Below are positions 56,562 to 64,000 of a stretch of 64,000 nucleotides of DNA, piece after piece (the stretch's first letter is position 1; every line of letters begins with the position of its first letter). The position numbers and the translations under genes were made by a program. The DNA lies in NCBI GenBank assembly GCA_028283745.1, contig JAPWJZ010000002.1, positions 186,001 through 250,000 on the forward strand. Direction: 5' to 3'. The notes beneath the pieces are model-generated. The model was not told the origin of the DNA. It saw nothing but the letters and a program-made list of their open reading frames with translations, and did not search any database. This DNA comes from Micavibrio sp. Lineage in GTDB: Bacteria; Pseudomonadota; Alphaproteobacteria; Micavibrionales; UBA2020.

Positions 56562-56620
56562 GAAGCGTCGAAATCAAGCGTGAATCGTGAAACAAAGTAT
56601 CAAATTTCAGGAAGCCGCTT

Positions 56621-57574
56621 TTACTGCGTCAGCAATTTGGGAATTTTGAAGATAACGGTTTCTTCCGCAACCACCGTGGTTTGCAGCGAAACATCAAAAT
56701 CTTCCCGTGCGCGGTCGATGACGCGCTGCACCAAAACTTCGGGGGCGGAGGCGCCGGCTGTCAGGCCAAGCGTGCGTATATCCTTCAGCTCGTCCCACGG
56801 AATATCTTCCGCTTTGTCGGCCAGCAGCGCGCGTTTTGCACCGTAGGCGCGGGCAACTTCCACCAGCCGGTTGGAGTTGGAGGAGTTTTTAGAGCCAATC
56901 ACAATCACCGCATCCGCCTTCGGCGCAATATCTTTCACGGCCAGCTGGCGGTTGGTGGTGGCGTAGCAAATGTCTTCCTTGCGCGGCGCTGCCACGCTTG
57001 GGTACTTCGCCCGCAAAGCTTCCACAATTTCCCGCGTGTCGTCCAGCGACAGCGTGGTTTGCGTGACGTAGGCAATTTTATCATCCGCCGCAAAATCCAG
57101 CTTTTCAATATCCGCCACCGTTTCCACCAATATCACGCTGCCTTCGGGCAGCTGGCCCATGGTGCCGACAACTTCGGGATGGCCCGCATGGCCGATCAGG
57201 ATAATTTTGTGGCTGGCTTTAAAATGCATTTCCGCTTCGCGATGCACCTTGCTGACAAGCGGACAGGTGGCATCGATATAAATCATGTTGCGGGTTTTGG
57301 CTTCAATCGGCACGTGCTTCGGCACGCCGTGGGCGGAGAATATCACGGGCGCGCCTTCCGGCACCTCGTTCAGCTCCTTCACGAAAATGGCGCCCTTGGC
57401 GCGCAGGTCATCCAGCACATGGCGGTTGTGGACGATTTCGTGGCGCACATAGACCGGCGCGCCGTACTTCAGCAGCGATTTTTCCACGATCTCGATCGCG
57501 CGGTCGACGCCGGCGCAAAACCCGCGCGGGCTGGCCAGCAATATGGTGAGGGGCGGTTTTTCCTTTTCCATCAT
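56621..57574 (-). CDS. ispH: 4-hydroxy-3-methylbut-2-enyl diphosphate reductase
   Basis: Last enzyme of the MEP isoprenoid pathway, an iron-sulfur protein. The 317-residue protein starts [20 protein letters not shown] with the first Cys ligand, then [10 protein letters not shown] and [10 protein letters not shown] with the others. Length is normal. Pairs functionally with ispA and dxs at the right end of the window. Confidence 0.97.
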   Translation of the reverse strand: MMEKEKPPLTILLASPRGFCAGVDRAIEIVEKSLLKYGAPVYVRHEIVHNRHVLDDLRAKGAIFVKELNEVPEGAPVIFSAHGVPKHVPIEAKTRNMIYIDATCPLVSKVHREAEMHFKASHKIILIGHAGHPEVVGTMGQLPEGSVILVETVADIEKLDFAADDKIAYVTQTTLSLDDTREIVEALRAKYPSVAAPRKEDICYATTNRQLAVKDIAPKADAVIVIGSKNSSNSNRLVEVARAYGAKRALLADKAEDIPWDELKDIRTLGLTAGASAPEVLVQRVIDRAREDFDVSLQTTVVAEETVIFKIPKLLTQ

Positions 57575-57666
57575 GAGGCAAAATATACTGCCGCACAGGC
57601 TCTTGAGTCGAGAACTTAAGCTGGGCTATCCTTCCCCTGTCAGAGCCCTAACAGAAAAGAGACACC

Positions 57667-58299
57667 ATGCGCTTCAAAGCCGCTTCTTCCCTGCGAATCA
57701 TCGCCGCGCCCGTTTTTGCGTTAGCCCTCTGCCTGTCGCTGGCTTCGTGCGGTGAAGGTTATGACCGCATGTTCCACCCCGAAAAGGCCGAAAAGGAAGA
57801 AGCCGCACGCCCCCGCTGCCCGCAGACCGGCCTTGTCGCCACCTCCGACGATTACCCCGCCGCCCGCGACGGCGCGCTTGCCCAGCACCTCACCCCCGCC
57901 GATATTGTGGCCAAGGGCCATATTGTGAACTTCGGCGGCGGCTGTGCATATAATGATAAAACCGCGCAGATGGACTTCTCGCTTGAAATTGACTTCAGCG
58001 CGCAAAAAGGCCCGGCGGCCAATAATGGCACCAAGAAGGGCATTAACATCGTCGAATTCCCATATTTCATCGCCGTGCTGGGGCCGGATGAAACAATCTT
58101 GCAGCGTCAGGAGTTTTCTACTAAGGTCGATTTCGATAATAAAGATGCCGCGTTTTCGAAAGAAGCGCACGAAATCCACATCCCCGTCAGCGATAAAACC
58201 ACGACCGGGAAGTATAAAATTGCCCTCGGCTACCGTCTGACGCCGGCACAGGCTGCCTTCAACAAGCAGCAATTTGAAAAAAAATCAGGCAACCCGTAA
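57667..58299 (+). CDS. Lipoprotein of unknown function
   Basis: A 210-residue exported lipoprotein with lipobox LASC near residue 28, then an acidic/basic linker and a beta-rich C-terminal domain (HIVNFGGGCAYN, MDFSLEIDF, PYFIAVLGPDETI). A Cys in GGGCAYN may pair with RPRCPQTG. Not recognised. It is 12 bases before gmhA, likely the same transcript. Confidence 0.65.
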   Translation: MRFKAASSLRIIAAPVFALALCLSLASCGEGYDRMFHPEKAEKEEAARPRCPQTGLVATSDDYPAARDGALAQHLTPADIVAKGHIVNFGGGCAYNDKTAQMDFSLEIDFSAQKGPAANNGTKKGINIVEFPYFIAVLGPDETILQRQEFSTKVDFDNKDAAFSKEAHEIHIPVSDKTTTGKYKIALGYRLTPAQAAFNKQQFEKKSGNP

Positions 58300-58311
58300 G
58301 GCTTTAAAAAC

Positions 58312-58941
58312 ATGCGCATCAAGCTCAAGAATTTCTGGCAGTCCGAATTCACCGAACATGAAGACGTTATGGCGCTAACCCGCCAGCAACTGGCCACGCC
58401 TTTCGAAAAACTGCTCGAAGCCGCAACCGACTGCATTGAAGCCGGCGGTAAAATCTTCTTTTTCGGCAACGGCGGCAGCGCATCCGATGCGCAGCACCTC
58501 GCAACCGAACTGTCGGCCCGCTACAAAAAAGACCGCAAGGCGATTGCCGCGCTGTCACTGGCGACCGATACCTCGGCACTTACCGCCATCGGCAACGATT
58601 ACGGCTTCGAGCGCGTCTTCTCCCGCCAGATCGAGGCACTGGGCCGCAAGGGCGACATGGCCATCGGCATCACCACCTCCGGCAACAGCCCGAACGTGCT
58701 GAAGGCGCTGGAGCTGTGCCGCGACATGGGCATCACCACCGTCGGCTTTACCGGCCAGACGGGCGGCAAGGCGGCGCCGCTGTGCGATATTCTGCTTAAC
58801 GTGCCGTCGCTCACCACCGCGCGTATCCAGGAAATGCATATCACCCTCGGGCAAATGCTGTGCGGCGCGCTTGAAATCAACCTTGGCTACATCGAGCAGG
58901 AAGATCCTGCCACCAGCCAAAGCCTCGCCCGCGCTGTTTAA
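58312..58941 (+). CDS. gmhA: Phosphoheptose isomerase
   Basis: Converts sedoheptulose 7-phosphate to glycero-manno-heptose 7-phosphate, the first step in LPS-core heptose synthesis. The 209-residue SIS-domain protein has FGNGGSASDAQH, IGITTSGNSPNVLKAL and the C-terminal zinc region. Length is in range. Confidence 0.94.
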   Translation: MRIKLKNFWQSEFTEHEDVMALTRQQLATPFEKLLEAATDCIEAGGKIFFFGNGGSASDAQHLATELSARYKKDRKAIAALSLATDTSALTAIGNDYGFERVFSRQIEALGRKGDMAIGITTSGNSPNVLKALELCRDMGITTVGFTGQTGGKAAPLCDILLNVPSLTTARIQEMHITLGQMLCGALEINLGYIEQEDPATSQSLARAV

Positions 58942-58955
58942 CAGGATTTAATAAT

Positions 58956-59210
58956 ATGGCAAAAGAAGCAACCGCGCCCGACCTCGACAAACTCTCGTTC
59001 GAGGAAGCGCTGACCGAGCTTGAAAAAATCGTCCGCGGGCTTGAAACCGGCGCTGCCGACCTTAAAACCTCCATCGATTCGTATGAACGCGGCATGGCGC
59101 TCAAGAAGTATTGCGATGCCAAGCTGAAGGAAGCGCAGGGCCGTATCGAGAAAATCACCGTCGCCGAAGGCGGCAAGACGGCGACCGAGACGTTCAAGCT
59201 CGGCGAATAA
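58956..59210 (+). CDS. xseB: Exodeoxyribonuclease VII small subunit
   Basis: An 84-residue helical protein with the family core LSFEEALTELEKIVRGLETG and SYERGMALKKYCDAKLKEAQGRIE. It joins XseA, which is not in this window. The ATG has AGGA upstream. Confidence 0.94.
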   Translation: MAKEATAPDLDKLSFEEALTELEKIVRGLETGAADLKTSIDSYERGMALKKYCDAKLKEAQGRIEKITVAEGGKTATETFKLGE

Positions 59211-59237
59211 ACCGTTTCGCATATTCAATGCGCCAAA

Positions 59238-59268
59238 GGGCAGGGTGTTTAAAAACCCTGCCTTTTTT
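59238..59268 (+). terminator. Rho-independent terminator after xseB
   Basis: GGCAGGGT pairs with ACCCTGCC, followed by six T. Confidence 0.9.
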
Positions 59269-59341
59269 GCTGGATTTCAGGTATAACATTCCAGCAAGTT
59301 CCACCACATAGCCCACCACACAACGAAGGGTCGTTTATAAA

Positions 59342-60250
59342 ATGGCACCATCACCCCGCGAGGCGACACCCAAACTTTCACAAGCCATGGACGACTGCCG
59401 CGAGAAGGTCAACAAGACCATCGCCAACCTGTTGCCCGCGACCGACCTTGCCGAAGCGCCGCTGTTTGATGCCATGCGCTATGCCGCCCTTTCCGGCGGT
59501 AAGCGCCTGCGCCCCTTCATGGTCATGGAAGGCGCGCGCGTCTTTGGTGTTGATGCAGGCCGTGCCCGCCGCGTTGCCGCCGCCGCCGAATTCGTTCACT
59601 GCTATTCGCTCGCGCACGACGACCTGCCCGCGATGGATGACTCCGACCTGCGCCGCGGCAAACCCTCGCTGCACAAAGCTTTTGACCAGGCGACCGCGCT
59701 GCTCGCGGGTGACGCGCTGCTGACCCTCGCTTTTGAAATTCTGGCGGACCCCGACACGCATGAAGACCCGCGCGTGCGCGTGGAGCTGATCGCGAACCTT
59801 GCGGGCGCCATTGGCATGCACGGCATGGTCGGCGGCCAAATGCTCGACCTTATCGGCGAAAAACAGGAATTCGATGTCGGCACCATCAGCCGGATGCAGC
59901 GCCTGAAGACCGGCAAGCTGATTGCTTTCTGCTGCGAGGCAGGGGCCATTCTGGGCCGTGCCAACCCGGCGCACCGCCAGTCGCTGCGCAACTACGCGCA
60001 TGACCTTGGCCTTGCATTTCAGGTCACCGACGACCTGCTCGATGCCACCGGCACCGAACAGGACCTCGGCAAGCCCGTGCAGGCGGATGGTAAAAAATCC
60101 ACCTTCGTTTCCGCCATGGGCATTGAACAGGCAAAACAGCGCGCGCAAATGCTGGTCGACCAGGCCATTTCACACCTGCGCACCTTCGATGAAGGCCGCG
60201 TTGACCTGTTGAAAGACCTTGCCCGCTACGTGCTGGAACGCCGCGTTTAA
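59342..60250 (+). CDS. ispA: Farnesyl diphosphate synthase (polyprenyl synthetase)
   Basis: Makes C15 (perhaps C10-C20) prenyl diphosphates in the cytoplasm. The 302-residue protein has the first Asp-rich motif DDLPAMDD at 93-100 and the second FQVTDDLLDATG near 230. The region before the first motif sets chain length; farnesyl is the usual product for this gene. Typical neighbour of xseB. Confidence 0.94.
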   Translation: MAPSPREATPKLSQAMDDCREKVNKTIANLLPATDLAEAPLFDAMRYAALSGGKRLRPFMVMEGARVFGVDAGRARRVAAAAEFVHCYSLAHDDLPAMDDSDLRRGKPSLHKAFDQATALLAGDALLTLAFEILADPDTHEDPRVRVELIANLAGAIGMHGMVGGQMLDLIGEKQEFDVGTISRMQRLKTGKLIAFCCEAGAILGRANPAHRQSLRNYAHDLGLAFQVTDDLLDATGTEQDLGKPVQADGKKSTFVSAMGIEQAKQRAQMLVDQAISHLRTFDEGRVDLLKDLARYVLERRV

Positions 60251-60360
60251 TCAACGGCCTCTTTTCGTGTAAAACCGCATAAAAACAGCGCATCGCCGCT
60301 GTAAAATTTTTTTGCGCGCCTTATCTTGCCGTTGGCAATAGCAGGGAAAGAACAAGCATC

Positions 60361-61182
60361 ATGAAAAAAACAGTCCTTATCACCGGCGCCTCCTCCGGCA
60401 TCGGTTACGCCGCGGCCCGGCATTTCGCGGCGCAGGGCTGGAATGTTGCGGCCACCATGCGCGACCCTATCGGCTGCGACCTTGCGGGCCTTGATGGTGT
60501 TTTGACGCTGCCGCTGGACGTGCAAAACAGAAGCAGCATTGCAGGCGCGGTTAATTCAACCCTCGCGCATTTCGGGCACATCGATGTTGTAGTGAATAAC
60601 GCAGGCTATAGCCTGTTTGGTATTTTTGAATCCCTGCCGCCCGAAAAAATTGACGAACAATTCGCCGTCAACGTCATTGGCGTGATGGATGTGACGCGCG
60701 CGGTGTTGCCGCATTTCCGCCAGCGCAATGCGGGTGTCATTATCAACGTCAGCTCGCGCGCGGGCATTGTAGCCATGCCGCTCAACACGCTTTACTCCGC
60801 CAGCAAATTCGCGCTGGAAGGTTTTTCGGAGGCGTTGTTTTATGAACTGGCCGGCCTTAACATCGCCGTCAAAATCATCCAGCCCAGTGGCGGCGTCACA
60901 GCCACAAAGTTTTCCGAACGTATGGTCAGGGACAGACCGGCGGAAGTGCCCGCGGCCTACGCGCCGTTCACTGAAAAAGCCGGTGCGGTTTACGCCAATA
61001 TGCAAGCCAGCCGCAGAACAGCTGCCACAGAAGTCGCCGACGTTATTTTCACCGCCGCAACCGACGGCACGCCGCGCCTGCGGTATTTCACCGGCGAAGA
61101 CATCGGCGGTTTCGTTGACGCCCGCCGCGAAAAGACCGACCAGCACTTCATCGATTTCATGCGCGAAAAGTTTGTGCCTTAA
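60361..61182 (+). CDS. Short-chain dehydrogenase/reductase
   Basis: A 273-residue Rossmann-fold oxidoreductase. NAD(P) motif TGASSGIG at 8-15, VVNNAGYSLFG, catalytic Tyr145 and Lys149 in YSASK, and Ser upstream in VSSRAG. Substrate unknown. It lies between ispA and an exported protein, breaking the usual ispA-dxs neighbourhood. Confidence 0.9.
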   Translation: MKKTVLITGASSGIGYAAARHFAAQGWNVAATMRDPIGCDLAGLDGVLTLPLDVQNRSSIAGAVNSTLAHFGHIDVVVNNAGYSLFGIFESLPPEKIDEQFAVNVIGVMDVTRAVLPHFRQRNAGVIINVSSRAGIVAMPLNTLYSASKFALEGFSEALFYELAGLNIAVKIIQPSGGVTATKFSERMVRDRPAEVPAAYAPFTEKAGAVYANMQASRRTAATEVADVIFTAATDGTPRLRYFTGEDIGGFVDARREKTDQHFIDFMREKFVP

Positions 61183-61203
61183 AATAAGGCAGGAATAATG
61201 CAT

Positions 61204-61241
61204 AAAAAAAGGGAGAATGGTATTAACCATTCTCCCTTTTT
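61204..61241. terminator. Bidirectional rho-independent terminator
   Basis: GGGAGAATGG pairs with CCATTCTCCC around TATTAA, with A-run and T-run on either side. It separates the SDR gene from the convergent gene at 61258. Confidence 0.92.
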
Positions 61242-61257
61242 GTTCAGGCCTGCAGCG

Positions 61258-62043
61258 TTAGATCGGCGGCGGCACAGATTTCGATTGTTTCTGGATGCTG
61301 CCGCTTTCGCCCGTCGTGAAGCTTTCGACAATGTTAGGCGGATCGTAGCGACGCTGTCTGTCTTTCAGCGTTACGCCCTGGCTGCCAAGCGGCAGGCGCA
61401 CGCCGAGAATACCGTAGCCGTCGCTTTCATTGGTGTCACCCGCTGCCGCAAACACGGAGAAGGGCACAGCATCCGGCTGCCATTCGGCATCAAGCCCGGC
61501 GCTGCGGTTGTTGCTGAAGGCACCGGCGCCCGCGGCCACAACAATGTTGTCGGTCACGTAATAGCTGAGACGGGTGTTGATGTAACCGGTATCGTCATCA
61601 TCATCGCTCTGCCAGCCGCCGGCAAGGCGGGCGGTGAAATCACCCCAATAGCCTTCGGCTTCAGGGCCGACGCGGGTGATGTCATCGCTGCCGACGCGGC
61701 TCCACATCGCGGTTGCGCCCAGCAGGTATTTCGACGGGTCGCGGTAGAAAATGTGCCCGGCAAGACCGCCGCGGTTCAGGCCTTCGCCCAAAGCCTCGCT
61801 GCCGTCTAACTGTGCGCCAAAGCTATTGCCGATCGGCACGGTCGCGGTGCCGGAAATAATCGCCTTCGCATCGTGGTCGATGATGGCAGCGCCGGTCGAC
61901 AGGTCGAAGTTGGGGTTGGCAACAGCGGCGTTGCTGTAAGCCGCAGGCGCCTGCGCGCTTTCTGCTGCCTGTGCGGCAGTGGCAACGCTCATGATCAGCG
62001 CTGCTAGCGCCACGGACGTGACGACTGTTTTGGGATTGAACAT
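61258..62043 (-). CDS. Exported beta-rich protein, possibly outer-membrane
   Basis: A 261-residue protein with a signal peptide ending AQAAE (about residue 26). The mature part has repeated short strands with aromatics (FTARLAGGWQSDD, TRLSYYVTDNIVVAAGAGAF) and acidic loops, resembling a small beta-barrel or channel-like protein, but the C terminus (KSVPPPI) is not the usual closing aromatic. Not recognised. The ATG at 62043 has a weak ribosome site. Confidence 0.6.
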   Translation of the reverse strand: MFNPKTVVTSVALAALIMSVATAAQAAESAQAPAAYSNAAVANPNFDLSTGAAIIDHDAKAIISGTATVPIGNSFGAQLDGSEALGEGLNRGGLAGHIFYRDPSKYLLGATAMWSRVGSDDITRVGPEAEGYWGDFTARLAGGWQSDDDDDTGYINTRLSYYVTDNIVVAAGAGAFSNNRSAGLDAEWQPDAVPFSVFAAAGDTNESDGYGILGVRLPLGSQGVTLKDRQRRYDPPNIVESFTTGESGSIQKQSKSVPPPI

Positions 62044-62332
62044 TAGAACTCCATTTTCTGTGCTATTTTTTTTTGCGGTTTTTTTGGTCGTTAGGTGCCG
62101 AGGATAACGCTGCCGCCCTTTTACCCGACGAATGCATACCCAACGAATCCAAAGTAATGGTCCCTGCTAAAAGTTCCCACCTTTTTGAACAGTTTGGAGG
62201 CAAAAAAAAGCCCGCCGGTCCGCGCAAAATATATGTAAATAAAATACCTTGGTTTATGGCAAAAAAAGCCCCCGGCATGCATTCCTTTTTGACGGCCATT
62301 GGCATATAACAAGAACAACAAGGAATCAAAAC

Positions 62333-64000
62333 ATGCCGACACCCCTGCTGGATGCCATCCAAACCCCCGATGACCTGCGAAAGGTCAATCGCAAGGACCT
62401 GCAAAAGGTAGCGGATGAAGTGCGCGCCGAAATGATCGAGGCTGTTGCGGTTACGGGCGGGCACCTTGGCGCAGGCCTTGGCGTGGTTGAGCTCACGACG
62501 GCAATTCACTACGCCTTCAACACCCCCGACGACCGCCTGATCTGGGATGTCGGCCACCAGGCTTATCCGCATAAAATCCTCACCGGCCGCCGCGGGCAAA
62601 TCCGCACGCTGCGTCAGGGCGGCGGGTTGTCGGGCTTTACCAGACGCTCGGAATCGGTTTATGACCCCTTCGGCGCGGCGCATAGCTCCACATCTATTTC
62701 CGCAGGGCTTGGCATGGCGGTTGCGCGCGACCTGAAGGGTGGCGACAACAAAATCATCTGCGTTATCGGCGATGGCGCGATGAGCGCGGGCATGGCCTAT
62801 GAAGCCATGAACAACGCGGGCGCGCTGGACAGCCGCCTGATTGTTATCTTGAACGACAATGACATGTCCATCGCCCCGCCGGTCGGCGCGATGAGCGCAT
62901 ATTTGTCGCGCCTGATTTCATCAAAGCCCTACCTGACGCTGCGTGAAATCGGCAAAAAGTTTTCCGAGAAGCTGCCGGGCCCGCTGCAAAAAGCCGCGCA
63001 ACGCGCCGAAGAATATGCGCGCGGCATGGTCACGGGCGGCACGCTGTTTGAAGAACTGGGTTTTTACTACGTCGGCCCCATTGACGGCCACAACCTTGAC
63101 CACCTGCTGCCGGTGCTCGAAAACGTGCGCGATTCCGCGCATAAAGGGCCCTTCCTTGTCCACGTCGTCACCCAAAAAGGCAAGGGCTACCCGCCCGCTG
63201 AAACGGCAGCCGATAAAATGCACGGCGTTGCGAAGTTTGATGTGCTGACGGGCACGCAGACCAAGGCAAAGTCCAACGCCCCCAGCTATACCCGCGTCTT
63301 TGCAGATGGCCTGATTGCAGAAGCGCAGCACGATGAAAAAATCGTCGCCATCACCGCCGCCATGCCGTCCGGCACGGGCCTCGATCTGTTTGAAAAAACC
63401 TATCCGGACCGCACGTTCGACGTGGGCATTGCCGAACAGCACGCGGTCACGTTCGCGGCGGGCCTTGCGACGGAAGGTTATAAACCCTTCGTGGCCATTT
63501 ATTCCACCTTCCTGCAGCGTGCTTACGACCAGGTGGTGCATGACGTCGCCATTCAAAACCTTCCCGTCCGTTTCGCCATGGACAGGGCAGGACTTGTGGG
63601 TGCGGATGGTGCAACGCATGCCGGCGCGTTTGACGTGGCTTACCTTGCCTGCCTGCCCAACATGGTGTTGATGGCAGCGGCAGATGAACTTGAACTGCTG
63701 CACATGACCGCCACCATGGCCGCGCATAACAGCGGCCCCATTGCCCTGCGCTACCCGCGCGGGGACGGCGTGGGGCTTGAACTGCCCGCACGCGGCACGC
63801 CGCTTGAAATTGGCAAGGGCCGCATTGTTCGCGATGGCGGCAAGGTTGCTATTCTGTCCTACGGCACGCGCCTTGCCGAAGCCCTGAAGGCGGCGGATAC
63901 GCTGGCTGCCATGGGCCTGCCCGCCACCGTGGCGGATGCCCGCTTTGCAAAACCGGTTGACGCCGAATTGGTGCTGAAGCTTGCGCAAACGCACGAAGTG
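62333..64000 (+). CDS. dxs: 1-deoxy-D-xylulose-5-phosphate synthase (cut by window edge)
   Basis: First enzyme of the MEP isoprenoid pathway, using thiamine diphosphate. The first 556 codons are in the window; the family is about 640 residues, so the C-terminal domain is cut. Visible motifs: [34 protein letters not shown], and [18 protein letters not shown] with the ThDP-binding GDG...N motif, then [14 protein letters not shown], and the transketolase-like [13 protein letters not shown] region. The ATG at 62333 has AAGGAA upstream. The leader 62044-62332 has no gene that I can support. Confidence 0.97.
   Translation, partial: MPTPLLDAIQTPDDLRKVNRKDLQKVADEVRAEMIEAVAVTGGHLGAGLGVVELTTAIHYAFNTPDDRLIWDVGHQAYPHKILTGRRGQIRTLRQGGGLSGFTRRSESVYDPFGAAHSSTSISAGLGMAVARDLKGGDNKIICVIGDGAMSAGMAYEAMNNAGALDSRLIVILNDNDMSIAPPVGAMSAYLSRLISSKPYLTLREIGKKFSEKLPGPLQKAAQRAEEYARGMVTGGTLFEELGFYYVGPIDGHNLDHLLPVLENVRDSAHKGPFLVHVVTQKGKGYPPAETAADKMHGVAKFDVLTGTQTKAKSNAPSYTRVFADGLIAEAQHDEKIVAITAAMPSGTGLDLFEKTYPDRTFDVGIAEQHAVTFAAGLATEGYKPFVAIYSTFLQRAYDQVVHDVAIQNLPVRFAMDRAGLVGADGATHAGAFDVAYLACLPNMVLMAAADELELLHMTATMAAHNSGPIALRYPRGDGVGLELPARGTPLEIGKGRIVRDGGKVAILSYGTRLAEALKAADTLAAMGLPATVADARFAKPVDAELVLKLAQTHEV

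Noticed and set aside
62063..62683. 206-codon minus-strand frame over the dxs start
   Set aside because: It overlaps the real dxs reading frame, which carries clear DXS motifs, and has no ribosome site or domain.

Overview
The window is a stretch of bacterial chromosome from an alphaproteobacterium, moderately GC-rich by eye. Evidence for the class is the gene content and order: mnmG-rsmG-parA-parB, then holA-lptE-leuS, together with rho and a hemE-hemH-hemJ operon, CcrM-type GANTC sites, CtrA-type TTAA-N7-TTAA boxes, a DUF3576 lipoprotein and the ispH-thrB-rnhA set. I cannot fix the genus; a Micavibrio-like lineage is only a guess. No rRNA, tRNA, IS element, prophage, CRISPR array or integrase was seen, so this looks like vertically inherited chromosome with some lineage-specific genes.

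The main landmark is the 515-bp gap at 15091-15605 beside hemE. It holds two perfect DnaA boxes, several near matches, an AT-rich patch and seven GANTC methylation sites, and hemE is the gene that flanks the Caulobacter origin. I read it as the replication origin. The hem operon and rho to its left run leftward and the genes to its right run rightward to about 21.9 kb, as expected if forks leave from here. About 17 kb further right, three parS sites surround the region before parA-parB.

Layout. 0-9.7 kb: end of a membrane protein, guaC, mnmE with a 2Fe-2S ferredoxin, a YyaL/SPATA20-type protein, a dienelactone hydrolase coupled to an unusual CxxC-rich membrane protein, and a DUF2314 protein. 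9.7-15.1 kb: rho, a four-module unknown protein with a strong promoter, and the haem operon. 15.1-28.5 kb: origin, an unknown gene, an APH-like kinase, two paralogues that look like metallopeptidases without their zinc site, small secreted proteins, a SET-domain protein, an HExxH lipoprotein, a Sel1 protein, prmA, a thiolase, an adenosine deaminase-like gene, a rhomboid and an orphan bufferin precursor. 28.5-34.8 kb: mnmG, rsmG, two unknown genes, parS, parA, parB. 34.8-40.2 kb: mostly small unknown and secreted proteins plus an intact HELRH metallopeptidase. 40.2-45.2 kb: holA, lptE, leuS and a DUF3576 lipoprotein. 45.2-50.4 kb: two tandem porins and a TPR-sulfotransferase. 50.5-64 kb: thiolase, class A PBP, rnhA, thrB, ispH, gmhA, xseB, ispA, an SDR, an exported beta-rich protein and the start of dxs.

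The genes join into a few functions: replication and segregation (origin, parABS, holA), tRNA modification (mnmE, mnmG), haem synthesis (hemE, hemH, hemJ), isoprenoid synthesis (ispH, ispA, dxs) and envelope building (lptE, gmhA, PBP1A, porins). The least explained parts are the metallopeptidase-like paralogue family, the two small genes preceded by CtrA boxes, the CxxC membrane protein and the four-module protein next to rho.
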